Source: Malania oleifera (Eukaryota > Streptophyta > Magnoliopsida > Santalales > Ximeniaceae). From it: a stretch of DNA of 64,000 bases. The first letter of the stretch is position 1. Every line of letters begins with the position of its first letter. This document shows, piece by piece, positions 32,501 through 43,327 of this stretch. A model generated the notes under the pieces. The model was not told the origin of the DNA, searched no databases, and worked only from the letters and a program-made list of their open reading frames with translations. A program made the translations under genes and the position numbers. The DNA lies in the NCBI RefSeq assembly GCF_029873635.1, contig NC_080417.1, forward strand, positions 29,163,682 through 29,227,681, in the 5' to 3' direction.

Positions 32501-35500
32501 TGGTCCCTGCTTAACCTATTGCTCATTATGCTTCAGTTCTTCAACTTCTTAGTTCTATGCGTTCTTTTCCATTGTTTATTCCTCTATTTGTATCCCTTCC
32601 TCACATGTTGAAGTGCTTGGTGAGCCTAGGTGGAAGCATGTAATGGATGTAGAAATGGATGCCTTGACTACTCTAGGGACATGGGACTTGGTGGATCTTT
32701 CTCCTGGTAAGGAGTTGGTTAGGGATCATTGGGCCCAAACATCAAATATCTTCCTGGCAGCTCTATTGAATGGCTTAAGGCTCAATTGGTTGTTAATGAC
32801 TACCCAAACATATGCTATTGATTATTTTGAGACCTTCTCCCTATTATATGACTAAATTTTGTTCATATTGATCTTGGCAATTAATTTTGATTGGCCATTA
32901 TATTTGTTAGAACAAAAACAACAATAAAACCAAGCCTTAAGTCCCACTAGGTGGGGTCGGCTCTATGAATCATTTTTTACCAATTTATGCAATCATGGAC
33001 CATTTCTTTTGAAGGATTCAGGGATATTAAATCCTTACTCACTATCTCCTCCCAAGTTATTTTAGGTTTACCCCTACCCCTTCTACTGCCCCCCACAATA
33101 ACTAACTCACTCTTCCTCACTGGTGCACTATGTGGCTTACATTGCAAGTGTCCATACCATCTGAATTGTCCCTCCCCTATCTTTTATAGGAGCTACACCT
33201 AACTCACCGCAAATATGTTATTCCTTATTTTATCTTTAAATGTTATACCACTCATCCATCTAAGCATTCTCATCTCGGCAACTTTTGCTTTTTGGATATC
33301 ATGTTTCTTCGTCGCCCAACATTCCAATCCATATAGCATAGTTGGTCTTTTACCCAACCTACTTTAACTCTATGCATTACATCATCTTCAATTTCTCCTT
33401 CAACTTGCATAATAAATCCAAGGTATCGAAATCTAAAAGTGCTATTTATTTCTTCATCATCAAGTTTAACTTTGTCTCCAATATTCCTCCTATCATTACT
33501 AAAATTACATTTCATATATTCTGTCTTATTTCTACTTATCCTAAAGCCTCTAGATTCCAAAGTTTCTCTCCATAATTCTAACTCAGTCTCTATTATGTCC
33601 CTAGTTTCATCAATTAATAAAATATCATCTGCAAAAAACATACACCTTGGAACCTCCTTTTGAATACTCTTAGTCAATTGGTCCATCGCTAAAGAAAAAA
33701 AATAAGGACTCAAAGCAGATCCTTGATATACACCTACGGTGATTGAAAATTCTCTATTTTCTCCATCTATAGTCCTTACACTAGTCATTACTCTATCGTA
33801 CATATCCTTAATGACATCAGTATACCTACTACATACACCCTTTTTTTCTAAAACCCACCATAGAATTTCCCTTGGTATCCTATCATATGCTTTCTCGAGG
33901 TCAATAAATATCATACACAAGTCCCTCTTCTTTTCCCTAAACTTTTCCATTAATCTTCTTAAAAGATATGTAACTTCTATGGTAGATCTCTCGGGCATAA
34001 AATCAAAATGATTTTCTGAGACCTTCGTTTCTAATTTTTAATCTTTGATCAACTACCCTTTCCCACAGTTTCATCGTATGACTCATAAGTTTAATTCCAC
34101 GATAGTTATGCCAATTTTGAATATCTCCTTTATCTTTGTATATAGGTATTAAAGTGTTTTTCCTCCATTCATCTAGCATTTTCTTAGTTTTTATAATTGT
34201 ATTAAATAACTTACTTAACCTTATAATTTCGTTATAATTCATCTGGCCATTATATTAGTTGGATACGAAAAATGCCTTTCTGTATAGAGATTTGCAGGAT
34301 GAGGCATACATGTAGCAACCTCTTGGTATGTTGCTTAGGGGAAGGATGGTAAGGTATGTAGGTTGCATACGACCATTTATGGTCTTAAGCAATCTCCTCT
34401 AGCGAGTTTGACAAGTTTGGTATGGTGGTCTCTACATTTGACTGTATCTAGGGCTACTCTAATTGTTTTATTTGTCTGCAAAAAAGGAGACACATGTGGT
34501 ACTTCTAGTAGTGTATGTTGATGATATTATCATCACTAGCAAGGACCAAAGAATTATTGCAAATGTTAAGCAGTGGCTTAAAGCTAAATTTCAAATCAAG
34601 GATTGGGGTACTCAGTGTTACTATTTTGCTATTGAGACTGTATGGTGTAGTAGCAAAGGGTTGAATCTATCTCAATGAAAATATACCACGGACTTGCTTA
34701 GTCAGACTAGTTTGTTGGGAGCTAAACCAATTGATACTCCTATGGATCCTGACATGAAGTTGTCTAGAGATGTTGGATCAGACTTCGATGAGAAACTTTG
34801 ATATAGGCAGTTGGTTGGCAAGTTGATCTACTTGACTATCATTAGACCTAACATATCTTTTGCAACGGAGGTGATGAGTCAGTTTATGGAAAATTCCAAA
34901 CAACCACATTAGGATGTTGTTGGTAGGATTTTGCGGTATCTCAAAGGCTTTCCTGAGCAAAGGTTTGATATGCAAATGTAATAAAAAATGTGTGATCATG
35001 GGATACTCTGATGCATATTGGGTTGGCTCCATCGATGATGTCTACTACCGGAAACTATACATTTATGGGAGGCAATCGTGTTATCTAGTATATCAAGAAA
35101 CAAACTATTGTATCAAGATCAAGTACCGAAACAAAAAACTAAACTAATGCTCATATTGTTAGTAAGCTTAGGTGGGTAAGTCTCTTATGTCAAAGATGGG
35201 ATCTTCATGTTTTGTGATAAACACGTTGCCAGTATATCACTACCAATAGCTATTTCATGAGAAGAAAAAGGACATTAAAGTTGCATGTCATTTTAGGGAC
35301 ATAAATGGAGCGGATTTGGAGTGAGAGGGGCATAAGCAGAATCTGCCCCACCAAGAATTACCTGCCCTGAATCCGCCTTGGGGCATTATTTATCATCTCT
35401 TTTTGGGGATCTAAATTCCACCCCGCTAGCTATAAAAATAAAAAATAAAAACATACAAAATTTTGGAAGGAAAAAAAAAAACTCATGTCTTTATAGTATA

Positions 35501-38500
35501 AAAATAAAATATTTTATTTTTAATATAATTACAGGTAACCTAGAATCACAAAACTCATCCCAGCTATTGCTCCAAATCTGTTTAGAAACTACAAAATCCA
35601 ACCATATAGGAGCGGATTGGGGTGGATATCCACCAACCCAAATCTATTTTACATCCTTAGTCATTTTGTGATGGATGTTGTGTTGAAAAAGGCCGTGAGA
35701 ACTCCCTTTGTGAAATCTGCAGATCAGTTATGTGATGTGTTCACAAAGCCTTTATTTAAGCCTACCTCATCTAATGGTTGTAACAAGCTAGGGTTAGGTG
35801 ATTTTTATACAACTCCAGCTTGAGGGGGTTTGTTAGAAGAGAATATGTTATTTTAGTAATTAGGTTGTGTGACAAAGGGGTATTGTTGTCCTTTTAATTC
35901 TTTTTATTCTTACTAAATATATAAGAGGAAAAACCTAGAGTTATACAGGAAGCTGCTGCCTCTTTTTTGTCTTTCTTTCTTCTTTTTTTCTTCTCTTCTT
36001 ATCTACTTGTCTGCTCCATCTCTAACGTAACGGCGTTTATGAGGAAATGAGAAATTAAGTGAAGATTTTGTGTGAACTTTCCTGATCCTTTTAAGAGAAA
36101 AAAGCAATCATTACTTTATACTCTTCAAACCCTAACCCTTTCCCCCATCTCTCATCTTTCAAACCCACCTCAATTCAATTACAGCCAACCCTTGCTTAGG
36201 TTTTCTAAACTATACCACATGAATACGTGATTCAGCAACTATGACACCTGCAGCATTGCATTATATCAAAAGTAGTCTGAATTCTCAACTATAACCAAGA
36301 GAATATAACAAAAGGACACAAATTTGAGCCTCCCTTTGTGAGCAATAGTCCAACTATGGCCATTCAGAACTGAATCGGATGGTCAGGTTGTGATAATTTG
36401 GGCGGTGTTTGAGACATAAACCTAACCAACAATCCAAATCACAGCAGCATTGAAAACACTCATTCAAACAGTATACAAAATCACTAGCAATTGGCCAAAA
36501 AATGAAAAGACATCTGATGGAGCTCGTAAATTTGTTGGAATTGCAGCTATCAACATTATGTTAACGGTGAGGGAGAGAAAAACAGGGATTGGACAATTGG
36601 ATTGTCAATAGCACATTCTCTCTTATCGCCATGGGTGAATGTACTGAGTATTGCCAAGAAATGACGTGGCAAAGCTAGACTCTGAAAAAAGAAATAACAA
36701 ACCTGGCTTGTGAGTGCTATGATGCAGGCTGTTGAGGAACCTTTGGCTTTTGTGCCTGAGTGGGCCTTCTTTAAAACCTTAGCTGGGTCAATGGAACCCT
36801 TCGGCTCCTCTTGAATTGCAGTTACTGAATTCAACATTAATTCCCGGGAAAATTCTCCTGCATTAATACCAACATCTGCCCAGCCACCAACACCATCTGC
36901 TACACCAATTGCTTGTTCATCTGCACATATAAAGTGAGCATCCTCTCCACCTGTTTCTTCCTTAGCAGGATGAGGCAGGTAACATGATCCTGACAGTAGC
37001 TTCAAGATTCTGTCACCTAGAATATTTCTGAAGTTGGGACAAAGCAAATGAAATGGGTCCTGCTATTAGAAAAGATAAATCCTATCCCAAACAAAATTAG
37101 TTAGATGCTACCAAACCTCTCACAATGAAGCTGACTGAAACTCTATTGCACATGAAATTTAACTTTAGAGTTTTTCACCAAATTCAGAGGCCACTGAATT
37201 GGTTTACCTCAAAAGATTTATTTACTAATAGTAATTAAAGTAAATAAAATCATTTAGAATTGTCTTACTATGAAACATTCTTCGATGTTGTAAAGTTAAC
37301 TTCCATTTCAGAACCCACAAAGAAAGTTATAATACATATAATGGCAGAATTAGAAAGCTACATTTTTTGATGGTGCATATCGAAACCAACTGTGCAGTGA
37401 GCTCAAAGTGAATATTTTGAATAGCCCACTGGAACAGGATTTTGCGTACAATTTTTTTCATATCAAATTTAAAATTTTAAAATTCAAATAATTATAGAAG
37501 ATAGATATACAAGTTGCTAAATAAACAAATTGATACGTGTATATGGAAAAAACAATAATGTATGTTTATTTCAATAGAATGATGTAAATTTGGTGAATGA
37601 TGTATCTAAAAGAAAATCTTAACAGCTCCATCCAATCAAAAATCACATCAAGGTTGCTCTTGTCATATCAAAATATCAAACAAACTACAAAAAAAAAAAG
37701 TAACAATCATAAACTTGCATCCATAAATGAACTGTTGCTTCAACTAAATTAATAATCACACAACCACAAAAATGTGATGAGAATTATGAGAAAAATTACC
37801 AAAAGAACTTTAAAACAACAAAGAAAATACAAGAAAGACAATAGGCAAGATATAGGATTGCTTACTGGTCAGAAGCAACTGCAGAACTTGCAATCTGTTC
37901 ATCATTTGAAGAACCTTCAAAGGACAGATCAGGAGCAGCACCAGCAGCATGGCACGTCGAGAACGAGTTCTGGGAGTTTCTCAACCATAGCCCACCAAGT
38001 GGGTTGGATTTGCAAGTCCCCTGCATTACATCTAACATGAAATGCCCGTGCACCAGGGGACATTTTGGTGTTCCTCGATTTCTCAAACTCATGCTAGCCC
38101 TTTGGCAGCTGTGAAAACTTCTATCATTGAAGAAAACACCAGTAGGCTTTATGAATTTTGACACATTCCCACAACTTGTACTCAAGTCATCCAGATAAAT
38201 ATCCTGGATGACTGTTTTAGAACCAGAAGCAGCCATTGGTTGCCTCCGATGTGGCCTGTTCAAATGACTTCTTTGATATCCTAAAACCTGACTTGTTAGT
38301 TCAATGGCAGAAAAGGTTCTATGAACTGCTCCAACAGCCAAGAGGCTCCGTTCCTGATAAACAGAACGACAAGGCGAACTCACAGCAAACACTGCTGGAT
38401 GTTGTAATAATGAATGCACACCCGCACGAGTTGAAAATGGCTTAAAAGGGCATAACCCAGGATTCCCAAACAACAATTTCCGCCTTCCTACTTGTTTTAC

Positions 38501-38557
38501 TTTCCGCAAACCAGAATAGAATGCACTATTCAGATTTGAATGAAAAGTGCAAGACAT
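26276..38557 (-). CDS. PTC7-type protein phosphatase 2C (PP2C55/PP2C80-like), four exons
   Basis: Exons on the - strand are 38557-37866, 37027-36703, 28742-28593 and 26572-26276, all with GT/AG borders, giving 487 codons in one frame. Arabidopsis PP2C55 (At4g16580) is of similar size. Residues 1 to about 230 form an Arg/Ser-rich, acid-poor N-terminus that looks like an organelle transit peptide plus linker. The catalytic domain starts near 235. Metal and catalytic motifs are present: GGEDAHF (D260), ADGVGGW (D275), NLGDSG (D348), GTDGLFDN (D406) and LDDITVVV (D472/D473). The family consists of Mg/Mn-dependent Ser/Thr phosphatases; yeast Ptc7 is mitochondrial. Location here is inferred. Intron 2 is 8 kb with a Copia, a LINE and a MITE. 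The gene converges on the vicilin-like gene. Confidence 0.92.
27818..27885 (-). mobile_element. RTE-type LINE/SINE 3' tail fragment in PP2C intron 3
   Basis: The words CCAAGCCTTAAGTC and TGGGGTTGGTCC match the 3' tail of the LINE at 32905-34243 (CCAAGCCTTAAGTC, TGGGGTCGGCTC) in the same orientation. Only the tail is present. Confidence 0.6.
28593..28742 (-). CDS. PP2C gene, exon 3
   Basis: 50 codons containing HAINLGDSGF and FQSPVQQHGFNFTYQLE, both strongly conserved in this subfamily. Acceptor TGAGCAG, donor CAG|GTTAGT. Confidence 0.92.
32905..34243 (-). mobile_element. RTE-type LINE, 5'-truncated, nested in C3
   Basis: A - strand reading frame of 242 codons (33998-33270) encodes reverse transcriptase, with IFIDLEKAYDRIPR, YQGSALSPYFF, FADDILL and KTEYMKCNF. 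A further upstream piece of the same enzyme lies at 34242-34003 in another frame, so the copy is disrupted. The 3' end reads through the tail CCGACCCCACCTAGTGGG into a (TTG)-like end at about 32905-32930. A 13-bp target duplication, TGGCCATTATATT, lies at 32892-32904 and 34244-34256. The element is a defective plant RTE-like LINE. Confidence 0.87.
35295..35659. mobile_element. hAT-like MITE nested in C3
   Basis: A 365-bp insertion flanked by the exact 8-bp duplication GTCATTTT at 35287-35294 and 35660-35667. It starts AGGGACATAAATGG; the right end, reverse-complemented, starts TAAGGATGTAAAATAG, giving an imperfect inverted repeat. It interrupts the RNase H region of C3. There is no coding capacity. 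A related copy lies at about 51545-51727. Confidence 0.75.
36703..37027 (-). CDS. PP2C gene, exon 2
   Basis: Encodes the start of the phosphatase domain: GDRILKLLSG, GGEDAHF, ADGVGGWADVG, FSREL and KGSSTACI. Acceptor CTTCAG, donor CAG|GTTTGT. Confidence 0.92.
37028..37865 (-). other. Intron 1 of PP2C gene
   Basis: 838 bp, donor GTAAGC and acceptor CTTCAG on the - strand. AT-rich with no nested element recognised. Confidence 0.8.
37866..38557 (-). CDS. PP2C gene, exon 1 (N-terminal region)
   Basis: The ATG is at 38557-38555. It encodes 230 codons plus two bases. The first 45 residues (MSCTFHSN... KVKQVGRRKLLFG) are basic with no acidic residue, as in transit peptides. The donor is CA|GTAAGC, and the split codon is completed to Gln by exon 2. 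Confidence 0.85.
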
Positions 38558-39662
38558 CTTAGCCCCTCAAAGGAAAAGGCCCTTGATTCGGTACCACGCT
38601 TAGAGAAACCAAACACCTCAAACAACGCAAAAGATGAAATTTCATCATTTCATAATTTCCAATACATCAATCCTCGAGTTGTTAATCACCGATCCTTGCA
38701 CCAGCTCTGTCAAGTAGAAATCGTATATAAATTGGCCAAACAAGGTCCGAATGCATGACCTTCTAACCTAATGCACAGAGACGCAGAAAAACAACAACAA
38801 AAGACAATACAGAAAGTGACACCCCCAAAGTTGATATTACCGCTGCTGGTAGTTCCAGCCAAATTCAATTAACCAAATATATAACAATGATGATCAATTC
38901 CCTCAAAACTTACATCCGGAATAGAAAAAAAAAAATGAAAACATAAGACACTCACTTGCATGATAAATGCAATACTAGAAACATGTAAATCTTTCAGCCA
39001 CCAAATGAAATCATTCTGTTGTCTCTGTGACGAGAGCAACACCCTCAAAGTGAAAGAAAATGAAGACGCGCATACCATTTCATTTTCAGCAAAAAAGTGT
39101 TGAACGCACCTGTGATAACTAAATAACGCTCTGATTGATTGCAACAAGAACCATGGAAATCTTCCTTGTGCTTGGAATCGATTGGTGTCTGGAATGTAAG
39201 CCCTATAACGCAGAATACGTTGAGAGCAGCCAGCCCCGAAGAAGGCCAGCCACGATCGTCCTTCTCCGGGTGAGGGCTTTATCTCTGCGAACAAAAAATA
39301 AATTGCCAAACGGGAGGACATAGAGGGGCCGCACATACCTATGTTGTTGGAAGGAAAGAGGTGAACAACACGGGCCCGTGACTTCACGGGCCCAGCATCG
39401 TTTAGTATCTCTTGCTGCTGGGGAAAAAAAGTATATGCTCGCCAGCGGTAGATCTTTCGTTCAATCGGGTTACGTGGAGGGACAATACTGGAAATTGATT
39501 AGAAAAACTAGGCAAAATGGATAAAAACTCGTTAATCCCATTAAATTGACTTTTAATCGATTCATACATTAAATAAGTCGAATATGATTTGAACTTTTTT
39601 ATCCGCCTCTAAATGAGTCGATTGACAGATTTAGTATTTTATCCGATGAATACTCGTTTATT
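38558..39662 (-). promoter_or_regulatory. PP2C upstream region (5' UTR and promoter)
   Basis: No coding sequence of the PP2C family is seen upstream of 38557. Within it, GGGCCCGTGA (39372-39381) and TCACGGGCCC (39384-39393) form a 10-bp inverted repeat with a 2-bp spacer. GGGCCC/TGGGCC sites are common promoter elements bound by TCP factors. The transcription start and any leader intron cannot be placed; a CAG|GTGCGT on the - strand near 39110 could be a leader-intron donor. Confidence 0.5.
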
Positions 39663-40929
39663 TGTTAACGCGCATGTTTCCTTTTAAGTGACACAAGTAA
39701 CGCTTGTTATTTTATTTGAAAATACTATTATCTAAATTATTATAACTATTATTTTATTTAAAAATAAAATATATTAGATTAGATTTTATAATAACTACTT
39801 GATATATTAAGACTAAGTCTCCTGAAATTAAGTCGTTAGTTTGAAATTCAAATGGAAGATTTTGAATCTGATTTGAAATTCAAATGAAAGATTTTGAAAA
39901 CTCACAATCCCTTGATAGTAGGAAATGTGAGAGGAAATCTTTCAGTGGATGGGGTCTTGACCAGTCTATAAATAAGATCTGTGATTAACCATTAAGTCAC
40001 ACATTGGTTTACGATGATATAGAACTAACCAAAAACCTTACTCCTACTCTTTTGAAACACGGTGAGAGTAAAGAGAATTCCCAAATCTCTTTCTCTATTT
40101 CTTATAATTTTCTTTCTTATTTTAGATCCCTTTCTTGAAGACTTGAGCAGTTATGGTTGGAGGTCAGATCAATGTTCTCTTCCGCTTGTAAACAATTATT
40201 TATTTGTAGTTTCTGAAATTATGCTTTCATTGGTGGTATCAGAACCAACTCCATACCATATTGCTTAGTTTCTATTATTCTAAAATCGCATGAAATTATT
40301 TTTCAAGAAATTGATTTTGATATTACAGTATTAATTTCTATGATGAAATTCACTTGGCATGCACTTTCTTAAATATGCAAACTCGGTTTATGTATTGTGC
40401 TTATTTTACCAATCTCACGACATGTTTTTCTTTCCAAAGAGAAATTTTCTTTTTGATTAGTTTGTTCATTGAGTGATCTCGGTTTTATAGGAAAGTTTTT
40501 GTGTTGAGTTTTTCACGTAACAGTGAAGTCATCGTGAGGAAGTGAAGCTGCACCGGATTAGGAGGCAAGGAAGGGCCAATGGCGCTAGGTTTTTCTGAGT
40601 GCCAAAGAGGGTTGAAATGGCTTGGGTTGTGTCGTTTAGGCCTAAGGTATTGGGTCATGGGTTGCATCAAGCCCATTGAGGAGAAGAGCCTTGTTAAAGC
40701 TCACGGGCCGTGGGATTTGGGTCTGGCCCAATTCAGTAAACAACCTAGTTAGGTTTATAAAGCCTAAGCCATTGGTCAAATAGTGCGGCCCACTCTAAGG
40801 TATGGCCTGATAAAATGTGCATAGGAGACTCTGCCAACTTGACCCCTACTCGTACTCGACTTGCGCATTTGAACAGAGCTTGGCCCGGTTCAATGAACTT
40901 GTTGACCGAACCAGTTGACCGTTGACCAG

Positions 40930-42108
40930 ACTAGACCGGTCAACCCTTTGACTTGCCGGCATACAGGCCGTGCTATGTATATGATTTGTCGGCGTACGGG
41001 TCTAACTATGGATGTGATTTGCCAGCATACGGGTTGAACTATGGATATGATTTGCCAGCGTATGGGTCGAGCTATGGTAAAATGTGAAATACCGGCGTAC
41101 GGGCCGATAATTTTCATGATATACGTATATATGCAAAATGATATGATTGATTTGATAATTAATGGTATGAGATATCCATGTATCACAATTTCAGTATATG
41201 TTATATGATGTCAGAACCTGGTTGGCTTGGTCTAGACTAGTACTTGCACGGTACCGCTGCTATGTGTCCATGGTCATCATGATCATGATATTTGTGTTAA
41301 CGCCGCTGTACGGAGTGGTGTGAGATTAGATGGTCAATGTGGTTTTTAAGAAATGTGTGAGCGCCCCTGGTGTACAGACCAGGTCTGCCAGACCCATCAG
41401 ACTTACAGACTGTACTTTTGACTTGGTAGTGGTCGGCCAACCATTGTTAGATCCCGCCTTCGGGCCACACAACCCACTCATGTGAGGGTAATACATAACA
41501 AAAGTCAGCTAACCTACTAGGATTGTTTTCATATTATGTTATACGAGATGAATTATATTTACGAAAATCATGTATGTTCTGCAATGATTTGAAAATATAT
41601 GTTTCCCAGATATGATACAGACATTTATACTAATATGTTTATGTATGATTTTATATAGAATACGAAAATACTCATGTTGCCACACACTAGTGTTAGTGTA
41701 TTACCCTTACTGAGAGGTGTCTCATCCCAAAATTTTATAAACATTTTAGAAGCCCCTAACAGGAGAGCGGGTAAAGCCCCGCTGATCTAATACTGTTGAT
41801 CTGCCCTTCCAGAAGGGTAAGTGTTTTGATAAGGTCTGATGTATTTTGTAGGATGGCCCTAAGATATCTCTTGGGTTGTGTACCATGTGTATATAAATAT
41901 AGTGAATGTAGTAAATCTGGTATTGTGATGGATGATTTTGTATTTATGATATTATGATTGCATGTTTCTTGCTACTTAGAATTCCGTTATGTGTTCTAAT
42001 GTATCCCTGGTACCCACGGGTCCAGGTGGGTTATGATCTTCTGAGTTTTTGTGATATTGATTTTATTATATTATGGAAAAAAATGTGGAAATTAAGCAGG
42101 TTATCACA
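40930..42108 (+). mobile_element. Gypsy-type LTR H inside C4 (left border uncertain)
   Basis: Contains the block CACACACTAGTGTTAGTG...TTACTGAGAGGTGTCTCATCCC at about 41683-41730, shared with LTRs A, B, G1 and D, and ends GGTTATCACA at 42108, where Copia C4 integrase sequence resumes. The left border may lie anywhere from about 40500 to 40950. No internal domains are seen, so it is probably a solo or truncated LTR. Confidence 0.6.
40951..41107 (+). repeat. 33-bp tandem repeat in LTR H
   Basis: Four to five imperfect units built on GATTTGCCAGCATACGGGT followed by an AACTATGGAT segment, with period 33 bp in the central units. Confidence 0.8.
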
Positions 42109-43327
42109 TAAATGGTCAGAAATACTTTATCTCATTTATTGATGACCATACGCGGTATATGTATCTCTACCTTCTATTTAATAAAGCTAAAGTACTAGAT
42201 GCATTCAGGACATTTAAGAAAGTAGAGAAACAATTAGAAAAAAGTATTAGGATCGTAAGATCAGATGGGGGTGGTGAATATTATGGAAGATACACAGAAT
42301 CAAAACAAAGATCGGGTCCATTTGTAGAATTTCTTAAGGATGAGGGTATTGTTGCACAATATACTATGCCGGGATCACCTTACCAAAATGGTGTTGCAAA
42401 AAGGCAGAATCGTACCCTTATGGATATGGTCCGCAGTATGTTAAGTAACAAAGATCTTCCCTTATATTTTTTGAGTGAGGCCTTAAAAACTACAGTGTAT
42501 ATCTTAAAATAGAGTTTCATCTAAGGCGGTTCCCAAAACGCTATTTGAGTTAAGGAAATGATGGAAACCAAGTTTAAGACACTTACACATATGGGGTTGT
42601 CTAATTGAGGTCAGAATCTATGATCCACAATTAAAGAAATTAGATCCTAGAACAATCAGTGGATACTTCATTGGTTATGCAGAAAATTCTAAGGGTTATA
42701 AATTTTATTGTCACTCACACGCACCTAGAATTGTTGAAGCTAGGAATGCAAAATTTCTTGAGGATATTGACATTAGTGGGAGCACTGTTTCTCAAAAGAT
42801 AGAGTGGGAGGAAACACAGAATAAAGAAGAAATGGAAAAGGAAGAAATGGAAAACATTTCTTATGCGTCTGCAGTTGGCAGTTTGATGTATGCATAGGTT
42901 TGTATAAGACCAGACATAGCATTTGTAGTAGGAATGCTTGGCTGATATCAAAGTAATCCTAGAATGGATCATTGGAAAGCTACCAAAAAGGTTATGAGAT
43001 ATTTACAAGTAACCAAGGATTACATGCTTACTTATAAGCATGTAGACAATCTAGAAGTGGTTGGATATACAGATTCAGATTTTGTCGGATGTCAAGATTC
43101 AAAGAAATCCACTTTAGGATATGTCTTTATGCTAGCAGGCAGTGCTATATTTTGGAAGAGCACCAAACAGACAATAGTTGCATCGTATACTATGGACGCA
43201 GAGTTTATAGCATGCTTTGAAGCAACTTCACAGGCCAAATGGTTAAAAAATTTTATTACAGGGCTTCAAATTGTGGATTCAATATCAAAGCCACTAAGGA
43301 TTTACTGTGATAACTTGGCAGCAGTGT

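Larger units (their letters stand above)
30208..36032 (+). mobile_element. Copia element C3 in PP2C intron 2, with internal tandem duplication
   Basis: 5' LTR 30208-30436, primer-binding-site-like TGGTACAGAGC at 30440-30450, polypurine tract at about 35818-35830 and 3' LTR 35831-36032. The strand is opposite to the host gene. Reverse transcriptase and RNase H pieces are seen twice: at about 31130-32230 and again at 32600-35200. The second run is preceded at 32242-32300 by another copy of the LTR end and primer-binding site, so two partial units lie in tandem. The final RNase H end (DQLCDVFTKPLF) is at 35690-35820. Heavily broken fossil, with well over ten breaks. No target duplication was recognised. 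Confidence 0.8.
28743..36702 (-). other. Intron 2 of PP2C gene (8 kb)
   Basis: The donor is just left of 36703 and the acceptor just right of 28742. It contains Copia C3 (30208-36032) with a nested LINE and MITE. The remaining 2.1 kb has no recognised genes; 28843-30200 is AT-rich and featureless to me. Confidence 0.85.

Noticed and set aside
30208-36032. Target-site duplication for C3
   Set aside because: The five bases outside the two LTRs (GATAT and GCGTT) do not match, so none is claimed.
38869-39387. Upstream coding exon of PP2C (172-codon - strand frame)
   Set aside because: The translation has no transit-peptide or phosphatase features; the family start is satisfied by the ATG at 38557. 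The region is better seen as leader and promoter.
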